Part shown: positions 9,554 through 18,560 of the stretch, piece by piece | Layout: each line of letters starts with the position of its first letter | How positions within the stretch are numbered: position 1 is the first letter of the stretch | From: Candidatus Gastranaerophilales bacterium | GTDB lineage: Bacteria; Cyanobacteriota; Vampirovibrionia; Gastranaerophilales; Gastranaerophilaceae | Assembly (NCBI GenBank): GCA_944326465.1 | Contig: CALVEB010000001.1 | Location: 62,001 to 126,000, forward strand | Length of the DNA: 64,000 bases | Reading direction: 5' to 3' | Made by a program: the position numbers and the translations under genes | Notes under the pieces: generated by a model | The model's input: only the letters and a program-made list of their open reading frames with translations | What the model was told of the DNA's origin: nothing | Database searches by the model: none

Positions 9554-10524
9554 TATGCCACCCCGGCTTTCAGTAAGTCATGGATATGAATAACGCCGAT
9601 AGGCTTGTTATCTTCATCAACAACAGCCAGCGCCGTGATAGAATATTTTTCCATAAGATTAAGCGCGCTTGCCCCGTAGTCATTTTTAGAAATTCTTTTC
9701 GGATTAACTGTCATTACATCTTTTATAATAAGTGACTGTATATTGTTATGTTTCATTAATGTACGTCTGATATCACCATCAGTCAGGACTCCGGAAAGTT
9801 TGCCGCTCGCATCAACAATCATAGCCATACCGAGTTTATGAGTTGTGATAACGTCTATCACATCAACAAAACTGTCATTTTCCTGAACAATTGGCAGCTT
9901 ATCTCCTGTCAGCATAAGGTCTCCGACTCTGTATAAAAATCCTTTACCTAAAGCGCCTGACGGGTGGAATACAAGAAAATCTTCTTCTGAAAATCCGCGT
10001 TTTTCAAGCAGACAGACCGCAAGAGCATCCCCCATTGCAAGGGTTGCTGTTGTGCTTGCAGTAGGCGCCTTATTTAAAGGGCATGCCTCTCTTTCTACAG
10101 AAATATCAAGAACAACATCACTTGAATTAGCCAATGTAGAATGCATTTTACCTGTCATACCGATCATAAGTACGCCAAAACGTTTGATTAACGGAAGCAA
10201 ATTCAGTAATTCCTGTGTTTCTCCGCTGTTTGAAATAGCTATAACAACATCATTTCTCGTAATAATACCAGAATCCCCGTGTGTACTTTCAGCCGGATGT
10301 AAAAAGTATGACGGAGTACCGGTAGAAGTCAATGTTGCCGCTATTTTACGGCCTATTAAACCTGATTTTCCCATGCCTGTGATAATTACTCTGCCCTTAC
10401 AGTTATAAAGTATATCTACGGCACGATCAAAATCTTCTCCGATATTGTTTTTCAGGCGCAATATAGAATTTGCCTCAATATCCAGTACCTCTTTTGCTAC
10501 ATCACTAATCGTTTTCATAAGCAT
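9553..10524 (-). CDS. kdsD: D-arabinose-5-phosphate isomerase
   Basis: A 323-residue protein with an N-terminal SIS sugar-isomerase domain (GMGKSGLIGRK near residue 50, HPAESTHGDSG, and the phosphate-binding AISNSGETQE) followed by two CBS domains in the last 120 or so residues. This is the KdsD/GutQ architecture. It interconverts ribulose 5-phosphate and arabinose 5-phosphate, the first committed step towards KDO. It is the first gene of kdsD-kdsC-queD. The ATG at 10524 has a GGGA about nine bases upstream; a second ATG two codons in (10518) is possible. The assignment is secure; the choice between KdsD and a paralogue such as GutQ rests on the coupled kdsC. Confidence 0.95.
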   Translation of the reverse strand: MLMKTISDVAKEVLDIEANSILRLKNNIGEDFDRAVDILYNCKGRVIITGMGKSGLIGRKIAATLTSTGTPSYFLHPAESTHGDSGIITRNDVVIAISNSGETQELLNLLPLIKRFGVLMIGMTGKMHSTLANSSDVVLDISVEREACPLNKAPTASTTATLAMGDALAVCLLEKRGFSEEDFLVFHPSGALGKGFLYRVGDLMLTGDKLPIVQENDSFVDVIDVITTHKLGMAMIVDASGKLSGVLTDGDIRRTLMKHNNIQSLIIKDVMTVNPKRISKNDYGASALNLMEKYSITALAVVDEDNKPIGVIHIHDLLKAGVA

Positions 10525-10643
10525 TACATATCCCTCACTATTTTCTTTTTATTATACAACAATCTCATATAAAAGTACTAATTTTATACAAAAATTTAAA
10601 TATTTTAACTATTATTACGTTTGCATAAGCACAGGTAGTTAAT

Positions 10644-10913
10644 ATGCAAAACACTATTCATTTTGATATAAAAATCAATAATTTAACCGGCGCAGTTGAT
10701 AATATAAAAGAATATTTAGCAGGAAATAAAGCTTCTGAAATATCAATTGACTTATCTGGACTGAATATATTTGATGCAGCGAGAATATCTCTTTTATCAT
10801 CAGCATATTACTACGGAAAACATCCGGACGGCAAAATAACATGCCGCTGCAATTCCGATACCGTTAAAGAATTACTCGCTGATATTGCCACACCAAATTT
10901 GGAAATAGTTTAA
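10644..10913 (+). CDS. Small STAS-like protein
   Basis: An 89-residue protein. The order of strands and helices and the phrase SEISIDLSGLNIFDAARI resemble a STAS/anti-anti-sigma fold, in which a strand ending in a D-L-S-G loop is followed by a helix. I do not see a convincing phosphorylatable Ser in the expected place, so this may be a structural resemblance only. AGG nine bases before the ATG supports the start. It stands alone, followed by a hairpin plus T-run, and is divergent from kdsD. Function is unknown. Confidence 0.6.
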   Translation: MQNTIHFDIKINNLTGAVDNIKEYLAGNKASEISIDLSGLNIFDAARISLLSSAYYYGKHPDGKITCRCNSDTVKELLADIATPNLEIV

Positions 10914-10944
10914 GTTTTGTTATAAACTAGCAAAAATTTTTTTT
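10906..10944 (+). terminator. Rho-independent terminator
   Basis: TAGTTTA and TAAACTA form a perfect 7-bp stem around the stop codon of the small STAS-like gene. An eight-base T-run lies at 10937-10944. The stem is AT-rich, so it may be leaky towards the ART gene downstream. Confidence 0.5.
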
Positions 10945-10993
10945 ATGTGTTTTGATAATAAAGAAGTATACTTATAAAAATTCAGGGATGATT

Positions 10994-12001
10994 ATGATAG
11001 GGTTTGAAAATGTAAATACAAGAATTATTGCAGACTCTGTGAACCGGTACAATTTACAGAAACCGGCCCAGTATAGGCCTGTAGTAAAACAAGAACAACA
11101 ATCAAATATAGTACAGAATGAAATACACAATAATAAATCTCATTCAGCAGCCGTCAAGGGTGCAGGAATTCTTGCAGGCATAGTTGTCGCTGGAATTGCC
11201 ATAACTAAATTCCGGGGGCCTATCATAAAATATTTCAAAACCCTTGCTCGTAAAATAAAAACTGATGATATACCTGTATCGCATAATGAGCCTGCATTTA
11301 CAGGTTCTGTAACCACAGAAAAGCCAAAATACGATATAGATAAAATCACAAATGACTTATTTGAAAACGAACGCCTTAAAGACAGAATACGCGAAAAATA
11401 CCCGAAATACACCAACATAGCTGTTGATACAGTCGAACGACAGAAAGAACGGCTAAATAAACTGTTAAATCCGTCTGATCCGCCGCTTCCGTTCAATGAC
11501 AGAAGGATGTTCACAAGCCATGAAGCAGAAATGGTCGGTTCTTATCAGGATGAATATGCGTTTAATACGCTTTTAAGAGAAAACAAAATAAATCCTGAAA
11601 AAAGTATAGAAATAAGAACTATGGACAAAATGATGAAGGAAGCACTGCCGCTTGAGAATGATGCAGTTGTCTACCGAGGTATTGTAACAAACCATGACGG
11701 CAATGTTCTTGACTTCTCCAGAGAATACTATGCAGGAAACACTGTTGAGGATAAGGCTTATGTTTCAACTTCCCGCAATGCAGCCGAAACAATCGCTCAA
11801 TTCGGAGAAAAAAGCGGGTATGTTCTGAAAATAAAATTACCGGCAGGAACAAGAGGACTCGATTGCCGGAGATTTACAATGCTGGATTTGCCTAACGGAG
11901 CTAACGCTGAATTTATCCTGCCAAGAGGCTCAAAATTCCGTATTAATTCAGTAGATGAACAAAATAAGCTTATTGACGCTGATTATATTTTGCAAAATTA
12001 G
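10994..12001 (+). CDS. Membrane-anchored ADP-ribosyltransferase-like protein
   Basis: A 335-residue protein whose C-terminal half has the layout of a VIP2/C3-type ADP-ribosyltransferase. It has an Arg in VVYRGI (R228), an S-T-S motif at 258-260 (KAYVSTSRNAAETI), and the loop NAEFILPRGSKFRI with the presumed catalytic Glu at E306. Classical members have Gln or Glu two residues before that Glu; here it is Asn (N304), an unusual variant. Residues 55-72 form one hydrophobic helix, with no cleavable signal peptide. F-T-G lies at 102-104. A frame is open from a TTG at 10952, but AGGG six bases before the ATG at 10994 fits better. An effector or toxin transferring ADP-ribose from NAD is the family expectation; target and activity are unknown. 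No immunity-like gene is adjacent. Confidence 0.75.
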   Translation: MIGFENVNTRIIADSVNRYNLQKPAQYRPVVKQEQQSNIVQNEIHNNKSHSAAVKGAGILAGIVVAGIAITKFRGPIIKYFKTLARKIKTDDIPVSHNEPAFTGSVTTEKPKYDIDKITNDLFENERLKDRIREKYPKYTNIAVDTVERQKERLNKLLNPSDPPLPFNDRRMFTSHEAEMVGSYQDEYAFNTLLRENKINPEKSIEIRTMDKMMKEALPLENDAVVYRGIVTNHDGNVLDFSREYYAGNTVEDKAYVSTSRNAAETIAQFGEKSGYVLKIKLPAGTRGLDCRRFTMLDLPNGANAEFILPRGSKFRINSVDEQNKLIDADYILQN

Positions 12002-12055
12002 TTCTTTTATAATAAAATAATCTCCGGTTACTAGATAATTTATCAGGGGATAATT

Positions 12056-13381
12056 ATGGAAGATTTACTCTTGCTTGTACAAACGAATGCCGTTGCTATA
12101 TCAACTTGTATATTAATAATTGCATATATTTTTATAGCAACAGAAAAAATTTCTAAAGTAACTATCGCGCTTATTGGTGCGGCTGTTACTATTTTGCTCG
12201 GACTCGTAAGCCAGAGTAAGCACTTAAACGGATCTTTAAATCCTGATTACTTCATTAATTTTATTGATTTCAATGTAATTTTCTTACTTGTATCAATGAT
12301 GATTATTGTAAATATTGCAGCCGGAAGCGGAATGTTTAACTGGATTGCGAATGAACTTTTGCGACTTACAAAAGGGCATCCAAAAATGATTCTGGTTGTA
12401 CTCGGACTTTTTACAGCAATAACTTCTGCATTTTTGGACAATGTAACAACAGTCATTTTAATCATGCCTGTTACATTTTTCGTTGCAGAGCAACTGGATA
12501 TAAATCCGGTTCCGTATTTAATAACAGAGATATTTGCGTCAAATATCGGCGGCACTGCCACTCTTATCGGCGACCCGCCAAATATAATTATCGGAAGTGC
12601 GGCCGGTCTATCGTTTATGGATTTTGTAAACGAACTAACTCCGGTAATTGCAGTAATTTTTGCCGTAGTTACCGGTATAATGCTTCTGTTTTTCCGCAAA
12701 AATCTTGTGACAACTCCCGAAAAAATGCAGGCAGTAGTTAATCTTGATAATAAGCACACAATAACAAATTTTCCGCTTATGCTCAGAAGCTCTATTGTCC
12801 TTTTGCTTGTTATTCTGGGTTTTGTAATGCATGACAAAACGCATATAGAAACCTGTGTTACAGCAATGCTCGGGGCAAGTTTTCTTTTAATTTTTGAAAA
12901 ACCCGCTAAAATAATCAGAGAAGTTGAGTGGAATACTATTTTCTTTTTCATCGGATTATTTATTATCATAGGCGGGATGGAGGCATCCGGCGCAATAGCT
13001 TTAATGGCAAAATGGATACTTGATATAACGCAGGGCTCACAGCAGGCAGCGGCTATGATTATATTATGGGCATCCGGTTTTATTTCCGGCATTATTGATA
13101 ATATACCGTATACAGCAACAATGACTCCGATGATTTTAGAAATAGAAAAAGTCATGGGCGGCGATTATACATATCCGTTATGGTGGTGTTTATCACTCGG
13201 GGCATGTCTTGGCGGTAATATGACTATTATCGGGGCAGCAGCCAATGTAATCGTGACCGAAACATCCACTCACAAAGGACATAAAATAGAATTTATGACC
13301 TTCTTAAAATACGGAGTTGTGACAACCTTGATATCTCTTGCGCTGAGTTCTGCATATATTTATATGAAATTTTTGCACTAA
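12056..13381 (+). CDS. ArsB/NhaD-type ion transporter superfamily permease
   Basis: A 441-residue polytopic membrane protein of the ion transporter (IT) superfamily, related to ArsB, NhaD and SLC13/P-protein carriers. The two inverted-repeat signature loops are visible: ASNIGGTATLIGDPPNIII in the first half and SLGACLGGNMTIIGAAANVI in the second. Together they form the substrate and cation site. About eleven hydrophobic segments are evident. It starts at an ATG with AGGGG about eight bases upstream and stands alone between the ART gene and the convergent efflux operon, with no ars regulator nearby, so arsenite export is not supported by context. Sodium/proton antiport or anion transport are equally possible. 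Confidence 0.88.
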   Translation: MEDLLLLVQTNAVAISTCILIIAYIFIATEKISKVTIALIGAAVTILLGLVSQSKHLNGSLNPDYFINFIDFNVIFLLVSMMIIVNIAAGSGMFNWIANELLRLTKGHPKMILVVLGLFTAITSAFLDNVTTVILIMPVTFFVAEQLDINPVPYLITEIFASNIGGTATLIGDPPNIIIGSAAGLSFMDFVNELTPVIAVIFAVVTGIMLLFFRKNLVTTPEKMQAVVNLDNKHTITNFPLMLRSSIVLLLVILGFVMHDKTHIETCVTAMLGASFLLIFEKPAKIIREVEWNTIFFFIGLFIIIGGMEASGAIALMAKWILDITQGSQQAAAMIILWASGFISGIIDNIPYTATMTPMILEIEKVMGGDYTYPLWWCLSLGACLGGNMTIIGAAANVIVTETSTHKGHKIEFMTFLKYGVVTTLISLALSSAYIYMKFLH

Positions 13382-13398
13382 CTCTATGACGCAAAACA

Positions 13399-14952
13399 CT
13401 AAGCAGATACTTTTCCTGTTTTTTTAGTCTTGTTTTTCAAGAGATAAATAAACGGGATAATAACAATTGCAAGAAGAGCAAGTATTAAAAAAGCATCATA
13501 GAACGCTCCCAGCTTTGACTGCAGTAACAGTTCCTTATAAAGTGCACCGCTTGCCTTTTTAGCAGCCACAACATCAGGATAATGAACAGCAAATTTATGC
13601 TGTAATGCGGCCAATTTAATCCGGAAAACAGGATTATGATAAGCCAGATTTCCGACAAGATTGTTCTGATAAACCTGAGATGCGCGCGCAATAAATGTTG
13701 ATGATACAGATGTTGCAATTGCTGTTACAATATTTTTGAATAGAGCATGCAGCCCTGCTGCATCCGCTGTTTTATTTTTAGGTAATGTCATAAACGCAAG
13801 TGCGGTAATCGGAACAAAAGCGACTGATACACCTAAGCATATAACCATATTCGGAATAATAATACTCTCAATTGATGCTGTTGTATTTAGGCATGACAGG
13901 CTGAATACGGCCCCTGCCATAATTAAAAAACCGATTGTAGTAAGAATTTTGGCTTCAATATATTTCGCTATCTGACCGACGACCAACAGTCCGATTAAAC
14001 AAACCACAGCGCGCGGAAGCATTGCAAGTCCTGATGCTGACGGGCTGTAACCGATTAAACCTTGAGAAAATAACGGTACAAGGAGTAATGTCGCATACAA
14101 AATAATATTTATAATAGAGCTTATGCTTGTCCCAAGTAGAAAATTCTTATCCTTAAATACCCGTATATCAATAATCGGATATTTGTACTCCAATTCCCAT
14201 ACATAAAAGAATACAAAAGAAAAAATAGAAATTCCTGTCAGCCAGCAAATCCACGGGGTATCAAACCAGTTAAACTGCTGTCCTTTATCAAGAACTACCT
14301 GCATACATCCCATGGCAACCGCAATACCAAGAAAACCGACAATATCAAATCTCTTATTATATTTTTCTTTAACAATAACATCATCAGCCATAAATATTTT
14401 AACCAGAATCAATGCAATTATACATAATGGAATATTCACGATAAATACCCATTGCCATGAATAGTTATCAGTCAAATATCCTCCGATAAACGGACCAAAA
14501 AGCGGTGAGAACATTGCGGCAACACCGTATAAAGCCATTGCAAAGCCTTTCTGATGTTCAGGATAAATTTCCAGCATATAAGCCTGACATAAAGGCAAAA
14601 TGCAGCCGCCCCCGAGCCCCTGTATTACTCTTGCCAGAATCAAGGCCTGCAAATTCGGAGCAATAATACAAAGAAATGCCCCAATACAAAATATTGCAAT
14701 ACAATAGATGAAAAACATCTTTTTACCGATTGTTTTTGCCAAAAAACCTGTTGTCGGCAGCATTATGCCATTTGCAATAATATAACTCGTAATAACTGTA
14801 TTGGCTTCGTATTGAGTTGCGCCAAAATAACCGGCTATATTCGGCTGGCAAACGTTTGTCGCAGATGATGCCACAAGTGCCATAATTGAAGGTAACAATA
14901 CCACAATTGATAATATATAGGGGTTTTGTTTTAATTTTTCTAAAAAAGACAT
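13399..14952 (-). CDS. emrB: EmrB/QacA-type MFS drug exporter
   Basis: A 517-residue DHA2-family major facilitator with about 14 membrane segments. The family motif-C region is present (LYGVAAMFSPLFGPFIGGYL), as is the DHA2-type motif-A-like loop after helix 2. It acts as a proton-driven drug exporter of the inner membrane, working with a membrane-fusion protein and a TolC-like channel. It is the last gene of marR-emrA-emrB on the minus strand, 60 bases after emrA, and the TolC-like gene is divergently transcribed from the same control region. Substrate is unknown. The convergent upstream permease ends 17 bases away. Confidence 0.93.
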   Translation of the reverse strand: MSFLEKLKQNPYILSIVVLLPSIMALVASSATNVCQPNIAGYFGATQYEANTVITSYIIANGIMLPTTGFLAKTIGKKMFFIYCIAIFCIGAFLCIIAPNLQALILARVIQGLGGGCILPLCQAYMLEIYPEHQKGFAMALYGVAAMFSPLFGPFIGGYLTDNYSWQWVFIVNIPLCIIALILVKIFMADDVIVKEKYNKRFDIVGFLGIAVAMGCMQVVLDKGQQFNWFDTPWICWLTGISIFSFVFFYVWELEYKYPIIDIRVFKDKNFLLGTSISSIINIILYATLLLVPLFSQGLIGYSPSASGLAMLPRAVVCLIGLLVVGQIAKYIEAKILTTIGFLIMAGAVFSLSCLNTTASIESIIIPNMVICLGVSVAFVPITALAFMTLPKNKTADAAGLHALFKNIVTAIATSVSSTFIARASQVYQNNLVGNLAYHNPVFRIKLAALQHKFAVHYPDVVAAKKASGALYKELLLQSKLGAFYDAFLILALLAIVIIPFIYLLKNKTKKTGKVSA

Positions 14953-15012
14953 ACTTATTTTTTTCCTATCTACACAATAAGTTATCGGGGGTATATTGAT
15001 TTTTATACTAAA

Positions 15013-16131
15013 TTATTTGACTTTAACTTTTGGAACAACAGACATGCCTGGTACTATGTTGTAATCAGAGATATCTTCTTCAAATACAATTTTTACAGGC
15101 ACACGCTGAACTATTTTTACATAACTACCGACGGCATTTTCAGGCGGAAAAAGACTTGATTTTGCCCCTGTTGCACGCTGAATACTATCCACGCGCCCCT
15201 TAAATCTTTTACCGGGATAAGTGTCGACTTTTATAGAAACCGGCTGACCTGCTTTCATATAGGTAAGCTGTATTTCTTTAAAATTAGCCACAACCCAGAC
15301 TTCATCCGGAACGATTTCCATAAGCGGCTGGCCTACTTGAACATAGTTGCCCATTTCAACGCTTCTTGCTGAAACCTTACCCGCCTGCGGTGCGTATATC
15401 TTTGTATATGAAAGATCTAATTTTGCCTGTTCTACTTCTGCTTCAAGCTTTTTTATTTCAGCCTGAACCGATTCTTTTTTAGCCTTATTTGATTCTAATG
15501 CTGATTGAAGAGCCTTGGATTTTTCTGTTGCAGCTTTGTGATTTGCCTGCGCTACTGTCAGATGTGTATTGCTGTTGTCGTAATCCTGTTTTGATACAAT
15601 ACCTTCTTTGTACATATCAGAATATCTTTTGTAATCCTTTCTGGCAAAATCAAGTTTTGATTGTGTTGAAGTTATATCTTCAAAAGACTGCTGAACATTT
15701 GAAGATCCTTCATCAATTTGCTTATCAGTAACATTCAAGCGCGCTTTAGCTTCAGCCAGCTTTGCTTCTGCTTGATGAAGTTTAACCTCATAATCATTCG
15801 GATCAATTTCTACAAGCAATTGGCCTGCCTGAACTTCTTCATTATCATCCACAAGAAGTTTAACAACAGGGCCGGATACACGCGGCGCAACAGAAATCAA
15901 ACGGCCTTCAACAAACGCATCATCCGTTGACTGAAAAAATGTAGAATGTATTGCCATAACTATACCCGTAATAACAAGTATTACAGCTGTTACAGTCGGG
16001 ACAATAACTCTTTTCTTTTTATATTCCGGACGTTTTTTCTTTGCGCGGGCTTTTCGTGCTTTCAATACCTCTTTTGCTTTTTCGTCCAGTTCATCTTTAC
16101 TTAATTTCTTTTTCGGGGTTTGTTCATCCAT
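15013..16131 (-). CDS. emrA: EmrA/HlyD-type membrane fusion protein
   Basis: A 372-residue periplasmic adaptor of the EmrA/HlyD family. A Lys/Arg-rich cytosolic tail is followed by one membrane anchor at about residues 47-65 (VIVPTVTAVILVITGIVMAI). A lipoyl/biotinyl half-motif (ISVAPRVSGPVVKLLVDDN) comes next, then a long alpha-helical coiled-coil hairpin at about 110-235. The second lipoyl half (YAPQAGKVSARSVEMGNYV) and a beta-barrel domain complete the protein. It bridges EmrB in the inner membrane to the outer-membrane channel. It lies 25 bases after marR in the same operon. Strong match of order and length to EmrA. Confidence 0.93.
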   Translation of the reverse strand: MDEQTPKKKLSKDELDEKAKEVLKARKARAKKKRPEYKKKRVIVPTVTAVILVITGIVMAIHSTFFQSTDDAFVEGRLISVAPRVSGPVVKLLVDDNEEVQAGQLLVEIDPNDYEVKLHQAEAKLAEAKARLNVTDKQIDEGSSNVQQSFEDITSTQSKLDFARKDYKRYSDMYKEGIVSKQDYDNSNTHLTVAQANHKAATEKSKALQSALESNKAKKESVQAEIKKLEAEVEQAKLDLSYTKIYAPQAGKVSARSVEMGNYVQVGQPLMEIVPDEVWVVANFKEIQLTYMKAGQPVSIKVDTYPGKRFKGRVDSIQRATGAKSSLFPPENAVGSYVKIVQRVPVKIVFEEDISDYNIVPGMSVVPKVKVK

Positions 16132-16156
16132 ATTTCTTTCCTCATAAATGTATATT

Positions 16157-16615
16157 TTATATTTGTAATTTCAATTTTTCTTCTAGATTAGCCTTAATTT
16201 TATTCAAAACTTTTAAGCAATTTACAAGTTCTTCATCAGATACACCGTCAACAGACTCCTGCCATAATCCAAGAACAGTCGGCAAGGCCTGTTCATACGC
16301 CTCTTTACCCTTTTCGGTAATATTTATCTTGAATATTTTGCGTTTGTTCACATCGGAAGTTCTTGTGACAAGTTCCATTTTTTCCAGAATATTAATAATC
16401 CTTGTAATATTAGGTCTGTCTTTAAGAGTCAGAGCGCTTATCTGCCTCTGGTACAATCCGTCATGGTCAAGAATTGCTGTAAGCACAGTAAACTGCTCAG
16501 GTGTAATCTTATAATTTTCATTTTTAAACTTCTGGGTTGCCATTGCACGTGTCATCTTTCCGATACGAACTAACTTCATCCCTATTCTGCTGTTTAATAA
16601 ATCTTTTTTATCCAT
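16157..16615 (-). CDS. MarR-family transcriptional regulator
   Basis: A 152-residue MarR-type winged-helix regulator. The recognition region reads YQRQISALTLKDRPNITRIINILEK, followed by the wing containing TSDVNKRKIFKI and the typical C-terminal dimerisation helices. It is the first gene of the efflux operon and divergent to the TolC-like gene. A perfect palindrome in the 59-base gap (16636-16657) is the likely operator, so autorepression plus repression of both arms, relieved by a ligand or drug, is the expected mode. The ligand is unknown. Confidence 0.93.
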   Translation of the reverse strand: MDKKDLLNSRIGMKLVRIGKMTRAMATQKFKNENYKITPEQFTVLTAILDHDGLYQRQISALTLKDRPNITRIINILEKMELVTRTSDVNKRKIFKINITEKGKEAYEQALPTVLGLWQESVDGVSDEELVNCLKVLNKIKANLEEKLKLQI

Positions 16616-16635
16616 GACTTTACTTCTGATTTATC

Positions 16636-16657
16636 TTGTGTTATTATGATAACACAA
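16636..16657. promoter_or_regulatory. Palindromic MarR operator
   Basis: TTGTGTTAT, a 4-base spacer (TATG) and the exact inverse ATAACACAA form a perfect 9+9 palindrome midway between the divergent marR and TolC-like start codons. It overlaps plausible -10 hexamers in both directions (TATGAT on the plus strand, CATAAT on the minus strand). Size and position are those of MarR-family operators. Confidence 0.8.
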
Positions 16658-16674
16658 AAAAGGAAAAGTAAAGC

Positions 16675-18054
16675 ATGAAAATTTTAAAGATTACATTAAC
16701 CCTATTTATTTTGCTGTGCAATTTTGTGCCTGTATATGCAGCAAAGCACACAGAAAATCCTGATTACAGGCTGGAATATTTAAATCTAAAATGGTGGGAA
16801 AACTATGAAGATCCGATATTAAATGATTACCTTGTTAAGGCATATCAGAATAATCAGGATTTAAAAATAGCAACGATTAATGTGAAACAGGCACAGCAGG
16901 TGGCCAAAGAGTCATTAGCGCAGGAACTTCCGCATTTAGGCATTGCCGGAAACTATTTCCGCGATTTTCATTCAAGTGATGTCAGATTTGGCGAGGTTTT
17001 GATTACTAATTACAACCAATCAAATTTTGTACTTCCGCTGACCATGACTTATGAACTTGACCTCTGGGGCGAAAACAGATTAAAAACAAAAAGTATAAAC
17101 AAGCAGGTTGACATGATTAAGCAGGATGAACGTGCAACTTATATTTCTTTAACTTCGACACTTGCCTCAACTTATTATAACCTGATTAAATTAGATAAAT
17201 TACTTAAAAATCAAACAGAACTTGTCAAACTCCAAAAAGAAGTCGTAGCAATGACCGGAAAAAAATATAAAAACGGACTTGCTCCTGTGACAGAACTTAT
17301 GCAGGAGAAACAGCTTCTGACAAATTTTGAAGAAACCCTTGAGGTGTATAATGACCACCGCGATATTATTGAGCGGCAAATGGTTGTTCTGCTCGGAGAC
17401 AGGACTAATAATACAGTTACCCATACAGATTACGCTGATATAAAGCTTGTCAGTATTCCTGATAATATAGCAGCAGAAGTTATTCAGTTCCGTCCGGATA
17501 TGGCAAAAACAGAATTGTACATCCAGAAAACAGGATTTGATGTTAAAGCTGCAAGACGTGACTTTTTGCCTAAAATTCTAATCTACGGGCAGGTGGGATT
17601 TAATGCTTATCAACTTAGCAATATTTTTACCGGCAATACATTTAAGAGCGCTGCAGGATTTGCGCCTTCGCTGGATTTATTTTCAGGCGGAGCAAAAATG
17701 GCACGTTTCAGGTATAATAAATTAGAGCTTGAAAAAGCTCAGCAAATGTATGAAAAAACTATCCTTACATCTTTGCAGGAAGTAAACAATTCGCTAGGTA
17801 TTGCGCACACAAACCGCAAGAACTATAAATCAAGTCTTGAACGGTATAATCTTGAAAAAGATAAATACAATCTTTCAACAAGGAAACTTGAGATAGGTTC
17901 TCAGTCAATTCTTGATAACATCCGCGACAGAGAACGTGTTCTTGTTACTGAAAAAGATGAAGTCAGCAACAAGATAGATTACATAATCGCGACCATAAAT
18001 GTTTACAAGGCAATAGGCGGCAAGGATTACAACAATATTAAGGAACTGCTTTAA
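16675..18054 (+). CDS. TolC/OprM-type outer-membrane efflux channel
   Basis: A 459-residue outer-membrane factor. A Sec signal peptide covers about residues 1-22 (ILLCNFVPVYA). The mature protein shows the duplicated helical organisation of the TolC family, with IATINVKQAQQVAKESL early and FRPDMAKTELYIQKTGFDVKAARRD in the second half, and GYNxY-like strand segments between them. It lacks an obvious lipobox. It should pair with EmrA and EmrB encoded divergently, completing a tripartite pump. Expression is probably controlled by the palindrome just upstream. The stop overlaps the ogt start by one base (TAATG), coupling DNA repair to efflux. Confidence 0.92.
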   Translation: MKILKITLTLFILLCNFVPVYAAKHTENPDYRLEYLNLKWWENYEDPILNDYLVKAYQNNQDLKIATINVKQAQQVAKESLAQELPHLGIAGNYFRDFHSSDVRFGEVLITNYNQSNFVLPLTMTYELDLWGENRLKTKSINKQVDMIKQDERATYISLTSTLASTYYNLIKLDKLLKNQTELVKLQKEVVAMTGKKYKNGLAPVTELMQEKQLLTNFEETLEVYNDHRDIIERQMVVLLGDRTNNTVTHTDYADIKLVSIPDNIAAEVIQFRPDMAKTELYIQKTGFDVKAARRDFLPKILIYGQVGFNAYQLSNIFTGNTFKSAAGFAPSLDLFSGGAKMARFRYNKLELEKAQQMYEKTILTSLQEVNNSLGIAHTNRKNYKSSLERYNLEKDKYNLSTRKLEIGSQSILDNIRDRERVLVTEKDEVSNKIDYIIATINVYKAIGGKDYNNIKELL

Positions 18055-18506
18055 TGTATTCGGTAATTACAACGCCCATAGGTAATATAAAAATTGAAGA
18101 ACAAGATGAAAAAATAACCGGTATTTCATATACAGAAGAGAGGCCGTCCTACGCTGATCCCCATGTATTAAAAGAAGCACAAAAGCAGTTAAATGAATAT
18201 TTTGAAGGCAGGCGTAAAATTTTCAATTTACCGCTTAATCCTGCAGGGACAGAATTCCAACATAAAGTTTGGTCTGCACTGAAAGAAATTCCGTACGGAG
18301 GAATTAGAACATATAAACAAATAGCCGAACAAATCGGTAATCCGTCAGCCTGTCGTGCTGTTGGTATGGCAAATAATAAAAATCCGATTATGATTGTTGT
18401 CCCATGCCACAGAGTAATCGGCAGCAACGGAGCTTTAACCGGATATGCTTCCGGCGTAGATATAAAAGAAAAACTTTTAGACCTTGAAAAACTTAACTCA
18501 AAATAA
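18054..18506 (+). CDS. ogt: Methylated-DNA--protein-cysteine methyltransferase
   Basis: A 150-residue O6-alkylguanine-DNA alkyltransferase. It contains the active-site PCHRVIG with the acceptor Cys, preceded by the DNA-binding helix-turn-helix region (GGIRTYKQIAEQIGNPSACRAVG) with its Arg finger. It removes alkyl groups from O6-alkylguanine in a suicide reaction. It starts in a TAATG overlap with the TolC-like gene, so it is likely translated with it and may belong to the MarR-controlled transcript. Secure. Confidence 0.96.
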   Translation: MYSVITTPIGNIKIEEQDEKITGISYTEERPSYADPHVLKEAQKQLNEYFEGRRKIFNLPLNPAGTEFQHKVWSALKEIPYGGIRTYKQIAEQIGNPSACRAVGMANNKNPIMIVVPCHRVIGSNGALTGYASGVDIKEKLLDLEKLNSK

Positions 18507-18560
18507 CGGTTATTTTATCATTTTTCTATTCAGGTTATTTTTTAATGCTAAAATAAATGT

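Noticed and set aside
12247..13155. 302-codon open frame on the minus strand
   Set aside because: It is antisense to a well-conserved ion transporter with both signature loops; the hydrophobic translation mirrors the sense strand.
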